64,000 nt of DNA, taken from assembly GCF_023159225.1 (NCBI RefSeq), contig NC_063181.1, positions 4,547,606 to 4,611,605 on the forward strand. The letters are read 5' to 3'. Position 1 is the stretch's first letter. The number at the start of each line of letters is the position of its first letter. Shown piece by piece: positions 46,871 through 59,334 of the stretch. This DNA is from Perognathus longimembris pacificus. Its lineage: Eukaryota > Chordata > Mammalia > Rodentia > Heteromyidae. A program made the position numbers and the translations under genes. The notes beneath the pieces were generated by a model. It made no database searches, had not been told where the DNA came from, and was given only the letters and a program-made list of their open reading frames with translations.

Positions 46871-48834
46871 TTCCGTCTTGCTTCGGCAGTGTGTGAGGAG
46901 CGGACTCCCACTGGCTTGAAAGGGGGCACCCCGGGTACCCAGGAGGGCCCCCCCCCCGGTGGACAGGGCCCACTGCCTTCATTAGCATTGTCCAAGTGCA
47001 GCTGATGGGAAAAGCAACAAAGGAGTCAAGAACTCGGGTGGCAGAAAAAACAAGAGCTGGAACAAAAAGCTCAACGCTGGACTACAAAAGACAGTCTTAG
47101 AAAGGAAAAAAAAAATGGTGTCTTGAGTTAAAAATAATCTGCAAGGATTGTATGCCAGAAAGCCGTTTTTAAGGAGCCTGTGTATATTCTCTGATCACTG
47201 GATATAATAGCACATTGGTACATTTTTCATACCGGACTGTGCCTTGATCCCTTCACATTTCCATCCTTACATTGTGCACACCAATCTAAGAGCTCAGCGA
47301 TCACCTGCTGAGTGGATTAAACTTAAAAGTTCCTATGTAGACAGCATTCAAGAAGGCCCATTCGAATAACAACGCGGTAATGAAATTTGTGCTTGCTGAT
47401 ACTATTTGGGCCTAAACTAAAGACCTCTGAGGCTGAAGAACGAGTTCAGACGAGTGAAAAAGAGCCACCATTGCTCCGGCTAACTCACCGTTGAGTAGAC
47501 GGGAGCCCGGCTTGTGCCACCAGTCTTCCAACAGAACCACGTCGAGGAAACAGTCCTTGTGGGAGATGTCACCCCACCAGCATTTTCCCAGCAAAAGCTG
47601 CACCCCAAGAGTCCTTCAGAGCACTCCAGGAGCGCACACGAGTCTACAAGTCAATGTACTAAACTGGCTTGTCTGGAAATCATGCTTTTGTGTGTGGATC
47701 CGACTGAATAGCATTTCTGAATCTGTCAGCCCCAACTCGGGCTCCTTCACCCATCCAGAGAGGGGGCTGACATAAAAAGAAGGTGGACTCTGGGCCAATT
47801 TAAACTCGGGCTCCAACTCCAGCTCCCCTAGCCAAGCGGCCCTGGATACGTCCCGTGAGCTCCCTGAGAAGAGGGTTTCATAGCCTGTCAGCCTTGCAAG
47901 GTGCTGGCAGGATGAAGTGCCCCATGTATGTCCAAGTATCCCGTGCTGTCTCAGGGTGACCAGCCCAGAATGACCAAACCCTCCCCCAAAGCCTCCTACC
48001 CCCTCCTGTAAGCCAGGTGGACAGTGATCTGAAAGGAGAACCATTTTGGAAACATGAACTGGAATTTCCTGTAGCTTGTACTTAACCAAATTGTGCCTTG
48101 ATTGAAGCATCTGGAAGAGCCAAAGTATAGTTTTAAAGAAAGAAGTCTTGGGTGCCAACTAGCCTACTTTATGATGTGTGTGATTTTGTTCTCTATGTAT
48201 GGCTAGACTGTGGGAATTCTGCACGGGAGTCATCTCATTACACTACCTATGTTGGCTAGTCACCGGGGCCTCTCAGAGTTGAAAAGGCCCATTGCTCACT
48301 GGAAGCCTTGCATCAGAAACCTGAGGCTAGGAGGCAGGACATTACTGGCTACAGTCAAACCATGCAATCTGGATTAGGATTTTTAGTACTGGAGACCTAA
48401 AAGAAAGAAGGAGAAAGCCCTGGCCCAGACCTTTACCCCCTGACTTTTCCAAATCTGAAGTCAAACCCTGTCATCAGCCCATTTGGGCTCACGATTTCAG
48501 AGGTTTTAGCCCACCCTTTCTTAAGTCCTGTCCCTTGGGGCCTGTGGAGAGGCAGAGCCTGGTGACTGGGGCAGATGGTAGGGATAAAGCTAATCATCTG
48601 ATGGCGGTCAGTAAAGCAGAGAGTGAGGAGGGGACAAAGACCCAGCATCCCTTTCGAGGACATGCCCCAGTGACCTCACTTCCTCCCAAGTAGGCCCTAC
48701 CTCCCATGGGCTCCACCACCACCGACAGTACCACCACACACCAGCTCTCGTGGCACATCCCAGCTGGAAAATATCACAACATGGGACCTCATTTCTAACA
48801 TGGAGTTGTCAGATCCGAGAAACTTTTAGAAATC

Positions 48835-48883
48835 ACACACACACACACACACACACGCACGCACGCGCGCACACACACACACA
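48835..48883. repeat. (CA)n with a central CG-containing stretch
   Basis: About 50 bp of CA with an inner GCACGCACGCGCGC segment that could take a Z-DNA form. Confidence 0.92.
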
Positions 48884-50215
48884 AAAGAAACTTGGTACGT
48901 CAGCAGACGTGATCTCACGTCTCAAGGTCTCATGGTGGCAGCTACTGCCAGGACAGGAAGGCTCACAGTTCAGGTATTCTATCACACATGCAGCCATTAC
49001 AGATGCTGCAAAATCAAATCTCTCTATTTAAATCGCTGGCGATTTCTAATCGATGATAGGGCCTTTGAGTGCTGACTGGCATGGCGGAGTGGAAGACAGC
49101 CCAGCTCCACCATTCACAAGGGTTGCTAGCTCTTCCTCCATCTCTCAGATAGAGAGAATGTTCTGTCCCAGTGGATGCATTTAGGGACCAAGATGCTCCA
49201 GGTCAAACCCACTTCAAGGCCTCAAAGCACTTGGATGCTCTTCCGCAGATTATCGGCAAGGCCAGAGTTAAATGGAAACTGGAGGTGCAAATAGGAGGAA
49301 GGGAGAGATCGCCATGCTTGCCAAGAGGCTGAAGGAAATGAACCAGACCAGATGGTTTTATCTCCAACCGGAATTCCGGAATGCAGAGGTGGGAATTCTG
49401 GATGACAGAGGTGGTAATGCCTAAGGCAGTCCAGGAACATTGTAGAAGAGAAGGAGAGGAGACAAGAAGCACGGCAAGGGCAAATGAGACGCTGCTGGAA
49501 GAAAGGAAGGGAAGAGAGCAGGGCAGGAGAGAGGAATGCAGGCAGTCAAAGGCCATGCCAGGTGCAGAGACATTCTGAAGGACGTTTAGATGCCACTTGC
49601 TGTGGAAGTGGGAAATGCAGAATGGCGTGGGCTTTTCCACCAAAGCGTTTCGATAAAGAAAAATTCTTCTGCTCAACCTTGTAATTGTGTTAGAAGTATG
49701 CAATCAAGAGCTGGACTCTGCTTGAGATGTGTTAAATGACTGTTTTCTCCTAAGAAATGTGCCCTATTAATGGAGAAAAAAGAGATCATCTGATGAGGTT
49801 GATTTTTGCGGAATAACAACTCCAAACTACTCCCATCCCAGCCTTTGATAAAGTTATATGTCCCCATGGGGAGAGAAAAAAAATTCCTCTTAGCCAATAA
49901 AAAAAATATACCCTCAACCCCCAAGTTAGCAGGTTAATTCACAGTGTGGACGAAAGAAATAGCAAATACACAGTTTGATATTTGTGCTCTCAAAGTGAGA
50001 AGAGAAAAAAAAAAAAAAAGTACACGAGATTCTACAGAGTAAGTGTTCCCAGCCCCAGGAATTACTAAGAACTCAAGAGTTTTCTTGGCTGTAACGACTT
50101 GTAAATATCTAGAAGAGCCCAGATTTTGAAGCCCCGAGGACACTTGCTAAAGCTAAAAAAGTTGGCAGCAAGCTTTGTTCAGAATTTGGGTTTTCGTTCC
50201 GAGTTGATATCTTAC

Positions 50216-50284
50216 CAAATACAGCCATCTGTGTTCCCTCTGGGAAAGGTTCAACCGTTCTGTTGCCATTGACATGATGTCTGG
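50216..50284 (-). CDS. MSRA: MSRA internal coding exon (likely exon 2), 69 nt
   Basis: Read on the minus strand, this exon encodes ARHHVNGNRTVEPFPEGTQM followed by AVF. That matches the N-terminal part of vertebrate mitochondrial/cytosolic methionine sulfoxide reductase A, just before the catalytic motif. The enzyme reduces the S-epimer of methionine sulfoxide, free or in proteins, using thioredoxin. The exon starts with CC, completing an Ala codon from the previous exon, and ends with the single G of a split Gly codon, so both flanking introns are phase 1. The acceptor is TTTCTCTAG and the donor is G|GTAAGAT. From memory, human has AAK where this has AR; the rest of the segment appears unchanged. 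Sixty-nine nt is 23 codons, so skipping it would keep the frame. There are no stops or frameshifts. The next coding exon is 13.5 kb away on the same strand and joins in phase. Confidence 0.93.
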
Positions 50285-50303
50285 CTAGAGAAAGAAAGAA
50301 AGA
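50285..50303 (-). other. Splice acceptor of the MAVF exon, made of a TTTC microsatellite
   Basis: On the sense strand the last 19 intron bases are (TTTC)4 followed by TAG, so the pyrimidine tract is a short tetranucleotide repeat. Candidate branch-point adenines lie in the ACTTTACACTTAAAC region just upstream. Confidence 0.85.
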
Positions 50304-51667
50304 AATGCAAGTTTAAGTGTAAAGTTCTACGTACATACTAACACATGTCATTAAATGTGTCAATGAGCGACTTCTTGTTTGGAGGTAGAAATGCACCGAA
50401 GCCCACCCTCAAAACAAAGTTCCATGTATCTGGTTTTTGATTGCCATTACAGAAGAGCACAGACATGGCGACGCCAGCCAGCTCAGGTAAGCGGCCATGC
50501 TGAGGCCCACCCGCCTGCAGGCCTGAACAAGTGGAACGTTGGCACCAGAATGTCGGCCCCTGGTCAAAGGGTTTCCGTTACGTCTGGCCGGCCACCCCTT
50601 GGAGCTAAAAGACGCCCCACCTTCCAGGCTAAACTCTGACAAGTCCCAAATAAACATGCTGCTGTAGTCAGTATGCAAGAAGGGAAAAGAGCAGGGTAAC
50701 ACTGGGACTGGTTTCTACAGAACCAATAGCCGAACGTGTCACTCCTCTGCAATTCAAGCACTGCTTCCAAGCACCAAAGACACTCAGCATCGAAGGACCA
50801 GATGGATGCCCCCAGCCCCCAGGGCCCCTCTGACAACTGTGCTCCTCCCTCGGAGGACTGATTTAGAAATAAAAAGCGACCAGGGTAGGCTTTCCGGTGC
50901 TAACTTGTTCTCAGTAAGCCCCTCCCCCAAGCAGTAGAACACTCAAGTGCGCTCTGTCTAGGAACCATGAAGGCAGGATGAGTTTGTTGTGTGTCTTTTA
51001 AATCAGCAATAGTAGGTCTATTTCTGGAAACCAGGGCCAAGTTTCTAAAGGGACTAAGGGACTACCCATTGAAACCGTGCTAAGGCAAGTATTTAGGGGG
51101 TCAAAGCATGAAGTTCCTTTAAATGCATGACACAGAAGATTGTCAGAACTTGCAAATTTTGGTTTCACCATCAGTGGCGTGTTTCGTCACAGACACGAAC
51201 TCAACTTAGTAAACAGAATAGCCATTCACTAATTGGATCCTAACTACTGATTACCAGCAAGGTCTGCAATGGAGACAGGAAGGTCTGACAGGCGGGGATG
51301 TGTGGCCCTGTCACAGCAGGGTGAGTGCCTCCAATCTGGCGGGGGGAGGGGGGGGAAGCCCACACATCCCCGGCCCTGCTCTCTGCTCAGTGGGGTGTGC
51401 TCAAATCTACACACTCCGAGACAGTCACTCGACTGATAGAGATGACTTGCCCTCCATCAAGGGTATATGAGAATAGATTTACATCTATCTTGAAAGCCGA
51501 GAGCCTGAGCAACAGAAAGGTTAGTTAGAGCAAGACCAGGTCAAAGTAAACTTTCCTGGAGATTTTGAAGGGGATTTGGGGGTATGTTGAAAAGCTTTAG
51601 AAGGTGACACTGATATTGCAATTGCCTAATCGCTTCAAATTTTATCCCTTTCCTTCCTTAAAATAGT

Positions 51668-51915
51668 TACAGTAGCCAGGTACCAATGGCCTGAAATCCT
51701 CGCTGCCCAGGAGGCTCAGATCTGAGGATTGTGGTTCAAAGCCAGCCCAGGCAGGAGAGAGCCCATGAAACCCTTATCTCCCATTAACTCCCAGAAAGCT
51801 GGGAGTGGAGCTGTGGTTCAACTGACAGAGCACCAGTCTTGAGTGAAAAAGCTAAGAGACAGTACCCAGGCCCTGAGTACAAGACCTAGTACCGATAGGA
51901 AAAAAAAAAAAAGTT
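51668..51915 (+). mobile_element. B1+ID composite SINE
   Basis: CAGGTACCAATGGCCTGAAA, CAGGAGGCTCAGATCTGAGG and TGGTTCAAAGCCAGCCCAGG, then GTGGAGCTGTGGTTCAACTG and an A tail. Confidence 0.82.
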
Positions 51916-52774
51916 ACAGCAAAACTAATCAATAATATACCTGCAATAATTTAGATTTAGGCATAAACTAGCTATAATCTTCCGGTCTGGTGCTCAAACC
52001 ATGATTATTAAATTTTTGTCTTCTAGATGTTAGGGCAGCTTCTACGTGGGGGACCTCGATCTCCTTCTAGAGATCCAAGCTCCTCTGCACTGGGTGGCCA
52101 CGGGAACACTCCTGAAGCTTTCAGGAAGGGCAGCTGCTGTCGGGAGTTCCCACTAGCCACTGGACACAGACGTATCCCAGAACTGAAGCGCTCTGAATCA
52201 GACCAAGCCTGGAATAAAGACTTAGGGCTTGCTTTCCTACAAAGTACCAGCTTTTCACTTGGGCCTGAAGACATCTAAAAATAGAATGTAAGTTTGGCAA
52301 CTCTGCCTCCATTTAAAAAAAAAATTCTCCATACTGCTTTAAACTGTGAGTCCATTTCCTGCTTAATTCTGTACATATATACATTATTTAAACAGACTAT
52401 CTATAGACTGGTGATAGGTTGATTAGCCTTAAACTTGCCTAACCTCTCTTTTCCCTCACTTGAAGACTGGCCAAGATAAGAGTAACTCAGGTGACTTCAA
52501 GATTCCAGGACCAATGATCATTCCCTGACGTAGGCCCCCACCCATCCCATGCGAACAATTATTCCATGACAGGAACTGGGCTGCTCCCTTAGCAGAAACA
52601 GAATCACTTCACTCAGGCAGCAGTGCATGCCTTGGAAACAACTTGCAGGAACATACCTGAGAAAATGACCAACCAGATCACAGACTAAGACTTGATCAGA
52701 CTAAGATTTTTTGGTCTACACATATGCCTTGCTTCCTGATTTCGTTCCTTTAAAAAAAAGAAAAAACAGGCCCA

Positions 52775-53228
52775 TTTCCTTGCGGATGGAGCAATGCCAT
52801 TCTTTCGGATAGAGGCATACAATCATACTAAGTGAAGTGTGCCAGACCCAAAGAAACATAGACTCTATGGTTTCCCTCATTGGTAATAATTAGCACAAGT
52901 CTAGGATAGTCCTAGCAGAAGATCACAACAGCTCAATCGCTAGATGAACACATAAGATGATGCTAAGGGAAATGAACTCCAAGTTATGGAAATCAGTGGT
53001 TTATTGTTGTTGTTATGTTCAACATACCTTGTAAAATTATGCCATTTTTCTTGTGTCTTTCTTGCCCCTGATGTCACTGTAACTGATTTTGGTACCCTGG
53101 ATATTGTATATATGTTTATTGGAAGTAGGGAAGGGAAGGGGAACATCAAAATGGAGAGACAAAGGGTAAAAGGCAAGCAAATGCAATAGCAATACTTACA
53201 AAACTATATGCTATAAATAACTGTACAA
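52775..53228 (+). mobile_element. L1 3' end (sense), rodent type
   Basis: ATCATACTAAGTGAAGTGTG, CCAGACCCAAAGAAACATAG and CTCTATGGTTTCCCTCATTG follow the end of ORF2 and the 3' UTR of rodent L1. It is less diverged than the other L1 pieces here, which suggests a younger family. The insert is strongly 5' truncated. Confidence 0.7.
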
Positions 53229-54774
53229 CTGCGGGGGGGGGAGGCGGGAGAAAAATGAGGGAGGAGGTAACTCTGCTGGCTTGGGTTGCCTTTGCACCCT
53301 GACACTCAGATAAAGGGAGGTTATCTACCTTCTCAAGTCCTAGGAAGGTAATTAGGGTGCAGGGCCCACCCTGGCATTTGCTCCTCCTCCCAGTCTCCTT
53401 GGAGCCTGACCATGGGGTGCACACCCTGACCTGGCTTCTACGAACACCTCCAGACAATCCAGGACTGGAAGGCCGCGTGTGGTTTCAGCAAGGATCCCAG
53501 CATACGGCAGAACTTTCCTCTACCGCGCTGGAGGTCGTAGCTCAGTGATGTCAGTTATCAGTCAGCACCTGCACAGGGCTGGTCCAGAGGGCTTGCCCCC
53601 GCTCCCCCCCACCCCCACCCCTCTGACAGTGATAAATGACCGGCTCGGTGCTTGGCTGAGCCTGACGGCCCCAGTTCTCCCCAGGCAATCCGTTCCAGGC
53701 CAGCACCTTCCGACGCCACCCTGTCCCTGTCAGCATTAACCACGGGCCTGCTCGGGGCTCGGGTCAGCCCCACTGGCTTTCCAGCTGCTATGTGCTAATG
53801 AAGGAAAGGGATTCTGGCCTTATTTCTTCATGGAAGCTCCTAATTAAAATTGGAATATGGAATCTGTTATTACAAACCTCGTAGCAAACTTGTCTCCGTT
53901 CTCTCTGAAACTAGAAACGAAGCAAGTACCGCTAACCGCGTGACTTTCCAAATAAAGGGAAATTTTTCTAGATATGCACCTGATGTTAGCTTTTCTCAGG
54001 ATGACATATCTCAAAAAAGAAAATAAAAACAGGCTTGCAATTCTTTAAGTTACTGTCTACTGTTGGCATCAGGAGGACAGAAAAATATTGTAAAATGTGG
54101 ACTGGAAAATGTAACCTTGACAGGGTTCATCACAGAGCAGCTTCTATAGTACAAAACGCCATCTCTTCCTTGTGTACAAAGATACAACACAGGATTGTGT
54201 GCAGAAAGGTTGGTACGAGGCTTCTACCGAAGCCCTGGGACAACATGCAGCCTTAGACTGAGTGAGGCAATTCTATGTTGGGGGAAAAAGCAGAATATGT
54301 CTAACATACTACCACTTAGTGTGTTAAAAAAAAAAAAAACAAACACACAACACAACTCTTGTCACTTTTCAGCTCTGTTCCATGTGACGTGTGGCCTTTG
54401 AAGAAATGGAAATGACAAGTATCTTAAATGTCCCCAGTCTCCGCTATTCTGGTGAGTACTGGGCAAACGAGGCCTGTCCCGGGCTGAGGGCGGCACTGAG
54501 ACTCCCGAGCAGCTGGAGGCTGGGAGAAGCAACCACCGCGCTGGGAGAAGCAGCCAGACACTCCCACGCACTCAGCCCCGGGACAGCAGCCCGGAATGAT
54601 CTCACTGGATCACGAGACAGCAAAGCGACAACCTGACTTAAACTGTGGGAAGATGCAGAGCATCCCGAGAGACCTCAAACAGAGGCGCTTTCCTCTGGAA
54701 ATCTGGCCTGCGGCTCTAGCGGAGAGACCCCAGAGAAACAATCACTCCAGATTTTAGATAAGAGTTATAAGATC

Positions 54775-54989
54775 GGGCTGGGGATATGGCCTAGTGGCAA
54801 GAGTGCCTGCCTCATATACATGAGGCCCTGGGTTCGATTCCCCAGCACCACATATACAGAAAATGGCCAGAAGTGGTGCTGTGGCTCAAGTGGCAGAGTG
54901 CTAGCCTTGAGCAAAAAAAAAAGAAGCCAGGGACAGTGCTCAGGCCCTGAGTCCAAGCCCCAGGACTGACCAAAAAAAAAAAAAAAAAA
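54775..54989 (+). mobile_element. IDL-Geo-type dimeric SINE with target-site duplication
   Basis: Complete element with both monomers and an A tail. The 14-bp duplication AAGAGTTATAAGAT flanks it (54760-54773 and 54990-55003). Confidence 0.93.
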
Positions 54990-55297
54990 AAGAGTTATAA
55001 GATTATTAAAAGCAAAACTAAGTGATCTTCAGATTTCCCCCTTTTCTTAATTTTAGAAAAGATAAGAAGGAAAATGGGTGCTGATTTGTGTTATTTCTCT
55101 TTTCCTTCTCTCTCATCATTTCTATTTCTGTTTCATCTATATCACAAGATAAGAGTATGTTAAAATCTGTTCTAGATGCTCAACATTACTAGCCTTAGTA
55201 ATTTAGACTTCATATATTTCCCTTAGAATTAAGTTTTTGCTATAAAGCCTTTGGTTGAATTTCCAATGGGTCAATGTATTTTGTAAATCCAACTCTT

Positions 55298-55508
55298 TTT
55301 TTTTTTTTTTTGTTTTTGCCAGTCGTGGGGCTTGGACTCAGGGCCTGAGCACTGTCCCTGGCTTCTTTTTGCTCAAAGCTAGCACTCTGCCACTTGAGCC
55401 ACAGAGCCACTTCTGGCCATTTTCTGTATATGTGGTGCTGGGGAATTGAACCCAGGGCCTCATGTATTCGAGGCAAGCACTCTTGCCACTAGGCCATATC
55501 CCCAGCCC
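55298..55508 (-). mobile_element. IDL-Geo-type dimeric SINE (antisense) with target-site duplication
   Basis: The duplication AAATCCAACTCTT lies at 55285-55297 and 55510-55522. It sits about 310 bp from a plus-strand copy, forming an inverted pair. Confidence 0.93.
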
Positions 55509-58500
55509 AAAATCCAACTCTTAGTAGCAAGACACCACCATGTAAATCAGCCACCCTGAAAATGTCTTTTCAGAGCTGGATTTGTGAGATAGCAGATTGG
55601 TTTGATGGCTAATTAAAGGAAATTGGATAATGCAGTGTATGCTCATATTAAGAAATGTAATGAGTGAAAAATCAACAACAGTTCTACAAATGACACAGAA
55701 TATATGTATGGATTCTTCGTACTTGTCTTCCTGTGCAGATCAAAGCACCTAAATGTGGGGAGTTGGTGGACAAGGGTGGCTCTCATACATGCTTCCAGAC
55801 AATTGACTTCACAAGGGGTCAGAGGGGAGGAGAGGCTGCTCCCTTCCTTAAATATCTGCGTGAGCAAACACTGGGACACCAGGTGATGAGCTGCTTCCTG
55901 GACAAATCCCTTACTGACTTCCTGGAATACTGCTGAATGAAATGAGAGCCACACCTGAAAATACCATACACGGCAGAGGCAAAGGTAAGAGCCTTCCACC
56001 AGCGCCCCTGGGGCGCCACCACTGTATCTGTCTCTGGAGGGGACCGTCCACTTCCAGAGAGACACAGCTGGAGGGGTTCTAAGGCCAAAATGTTTCTCCT
56101 GTACAAACTCCGACCAAGTGCTTTTGGAAGCACCTGATTAAGACCCCAGAGTCTTGGAAATGGAGAAGATAACTGTGACCTGTCATGCTTCCGCTGCCAA
56201 GGGTCTTCAGCACCCGCCCTGCAGCCCCCCCCCCCCCCCGATCCTGAGTAAAGTTATGTCTTGATAGGTCTGCCAGGCTCTTAGTACTAAGAGTTATAGT
56301 GATCCCTATTTCCTGATAGCTCAAAACATAAACTACTGGGGTGGGGGGGGGGGGTTCCGGAGAGGACCTGCTGTAAGCCAGAAAAGTCCTCACCTTAAAA
56401 ATTAGCCATGTTTCAAAAGCAAGTATATGAGAGGGACATCTGGGACAGGAACATGCTGGAATCTATGGTGGTGGCCGCCCCAAAGGTCTACTCACCTGCA
56501 GTGAGTCTCAAACATAGCTCTGTCCCGGGGTTCTGGGCCCCAGGAGTGAACGCATGCTGAAGTGAGGAAAATACGTCCTACGTTCCGCCCCTCCGGCATC
56601 AGGAAGACCCTGCTTCACCCCAGTCGCGTCGGCCGTCAGCCGTCAAAAAGGAGAAGAAAACGTTCCCTACGTTCTCAAGCCTTGCAGGTACTAACCTGAG
56701 CAGAGAAGAAATCTCAACCTTGTGGAGAGATACTCCCTCCCGAGTTAAAGAGGTAATCCCTTGATTAGGAGCCCAACTCAAAGGTCCAATCACATAGCAG
56801 GATACGGTATGGTCCTGTTCCCCCGGGTCTAAACAATAGCCCCAAACTCTTCAGTGATGTTCTACCCCGCGAGGTGGCACTTAGGCCTTTCTCTCCTGGG
56901 CGTGGGCTGAGCCTACTGAGGCTCTGCTACTGGACAGAACACAGAAGGGGAGATCGGAGGTCAGTTCTGGGAGCAGGTTATAGTCTGTGGCATTCATCTT
57001 AGGTGGTTTCTTGGTCTTCCCTAAGTGGCTCAGTGCCATGGCTAAGGCCTGCCACGCCAGATCTATAGGCCCCGGAAGATGAGGCACCGCAGATCCCCTC
57101 CCGCCCCCTCCCGGGGCCCTTGACTCGGATTACCTAGTGAGGCTACGGCCAAATTCCTAAGCCAAGAAAACCGCGAGCGGAAATACAGGTGAATGTGATT
57201 TTAAGCTATAAGTTTTAGAACACTCAATCATGTCGCAGGATAAAATGGATATACTAATGTGTTCCAAAAAAGGGAAAAAAATGCAAGTTTTTCACAAAGA
57301 GAACTACTAATGACATAAAGCCAAGAAAGCAAATCATCTTTTATAAAGCTAATTTCCATAAGAAAAAATATATATATTTCCAGCCTAACTGATTTACAAA
57401 TCAGCCCCTGCAACATGACCCATTTCTAAGTTGAAGACAATCTCCATGTGATTTATTTTCTCGACAACTTGTTCCCTGGTGTGCTGGCGTTGCTGAAAAC
57501 TGGCGTTTCTGAGCTACCAAAGTCTAGGGATGGCGTATAAAATATCAAAGCAGGGCTCTTAGCACTTTTGCAATAGTTCTGGCAATTTTTATTCATTTGC
57601 GTTATCCAGGGGATTGTTAGTTGCTTTTCCTGCTGTTTTGTTTGGGGAAGTTTTATCTGTGCTTTGTAGGGCTTACAAAAACAATGAAGAAAAATGTTTT
57701 TCCAAAATTCCCAGGGAAGCTAAATTTAAATTCATGCCAAAGGCCTAACTACAATGGAGAGAAGCTTCTGTGTTTCAGTCGGGCTTTGTTTGGTTAACGG
57801 GTGGTTTAGTCGAAATTGGAAAGTTTTTTTCTTTAATTGGGTGAAAGTAAAAAGATGGCTGGATTATGGTTATTCATAATCACAGTGATACCTTTAAGAA
57901 CTATGTCTTGTTTTCACTCTGTATGTGGAAATAAAAATCAAATCTGAAATTTTTAATGATTGCTGGCATTAGGGTAGACTTATAATAACTGTAACTGTAA
58001 GCTGACCTGGATACAAACTTGATCCGTAAGGAAATTAAGAGCGCCCTCGCCTACGTAGCAAAGTAGTGAGATTCCATGATGTCCTGGGTTCTCTGCATCT
58101 CGGGGAACTCTGACCATCTCTGCTGACTGCCACAAGCCCCGGGGACTAACGCTGGAGCTGATCCCTTCAGTGGTGCTAGGAACAGTGTCCCTGCCAGCCG
58201 GCTGCAGACGTCATCATCATCACCACGCACTGCCCTTCCTCCCTTTCCTCTCAGCCAAGACCACAGCCCACACTCAGGAAAGGGGGGAATGCAGCCCAAT
58301 ACTCACTCAAGAGGTGTTATCCACCACCTCGAAAGTGAGGACAAAAACAGCCGGTGACAAAAGCCTCAAAACAGTGCTTGCAAGAAATTCCCACATAGCA
58401 GCCCAAGTCCCCTTAGGAGCTAGAGCGCTCAGCGGGCTAAGTAAGACCAGTCTCATCTCCAGGTTGACAAAACAGGGGTAGGAGTCACGGCGTGATCTAC

Positions 58501-59127
58501 AGGACCCCCCCCCCCAGGGCACCCAGGGCTGAGAGGAGGACCCGTGGAATGAGAGGTTTGGGAGGAATCATACCTACTGGAGAGGCGGGCCCCGCCCTGC
58601 CCAGCAAGCGCGCATCTGGAGATGCCGAGCCAGCAGGACACTTACTAGGATGCAGGGGGTCCGCAGTGACGTCACTGTGCTATGCAGGCGGGGGGGGGGG
58701 GGGGTCCCAGTCCTGACTGGGACAGAAGGACTACATGCCTGCAAGGGCTCTGGGCACTGGCCACAGGCACGGCAGCGCAAGCTTGGGCAGCCCAGGGGCT
58801 CCGGGCCCCTGTCCAGAAGGCTGTAAAAAAGACAAAACGATCACCAGGCTGAGGCTGTAAAGACAAGAGACTGCACCCAGGGTCCATGGCGGGAGAAGGC
58901 TAGGCCGGAGGTCCTCACGCTCACACCTCCACCCTGACTCCATCAGACACGGCACAGACCCTCCAGCACCAACGTGCGCGCGACTGAAACATTCCACGCT
59001 GGAATCACACAAAACGTGATTGGCTCAAGAAACTCCTTTGTTTATCTCAGCTTACATAGAGGGCTGGACTGGAAGGTGAACACAAACAAGTCAATAATTC
59101 CTACACTTCAAGCGATACAATTTACTG

Positions 59128-59277
59128 GACCAGGTGTGGCAGTGAATATTTGGAACCCCAGCCCGTGGGAGGCTGAGGTTGGAGGATCACAAGTTCGAAG
59201 CTAAGTATTGAAACCCTGTCTCAAAAACTCAAGAAGGTGCAGATGTGTGTATCAGTGTGTGTGTGTGTGTGTGTGTA
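59128..59277 (+). mobile_element. B1-like SINE monomer with (GT)n
   Basis: CCAGGTGTGGCAGTGAATAT, GGGAGGCTGAGGTTGGAGGA, TCACAAGTTCGAAGC and CCCTGTCTCAAAAAC are the 7SL/B1 pattern; the region after it carries (GT)n at 59256-59277. Confidence 0.72.
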
Positions 59278-59334
59278 AGAGACAGAGAAAAGAATGTAAG
59301 AGATAAAGAATGAGAGGAGAGAGTGACAAAAGTA

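Larger units (their letters stand above)
36694..50215 (-). other. MSRA: MSRA intron between the two coding exons (13.5 kb, phase 1)
   Basis: The intron runs on the minus strand from GTAAGAT (50215) to TCTGCAG (36694). It splits a Gly codon as G|GA. A plausible branch-point A lies in ATAAC about 25 nt upstream of the 3' end, followed by a TTTCCTTTATCTG pyrimidine tract. It contains a solo LTR, an ERV1-like LTR, one composite SINE, one young SINE, an antisense L1, a Tigger-like remnant, CpG-rich stretches and a 16-bp minisatellite. I see nothing recognisable in 36700-37740, 38170-39040, 40490-41280 and 46880-48830. Confidence 0.92.

Noticed and set aside
46876..46895. TGCTTCGGCAG, as at the start of U6 snRNA
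   Set aside because: Eleven matching bases only; the following CACATATAC is missing.
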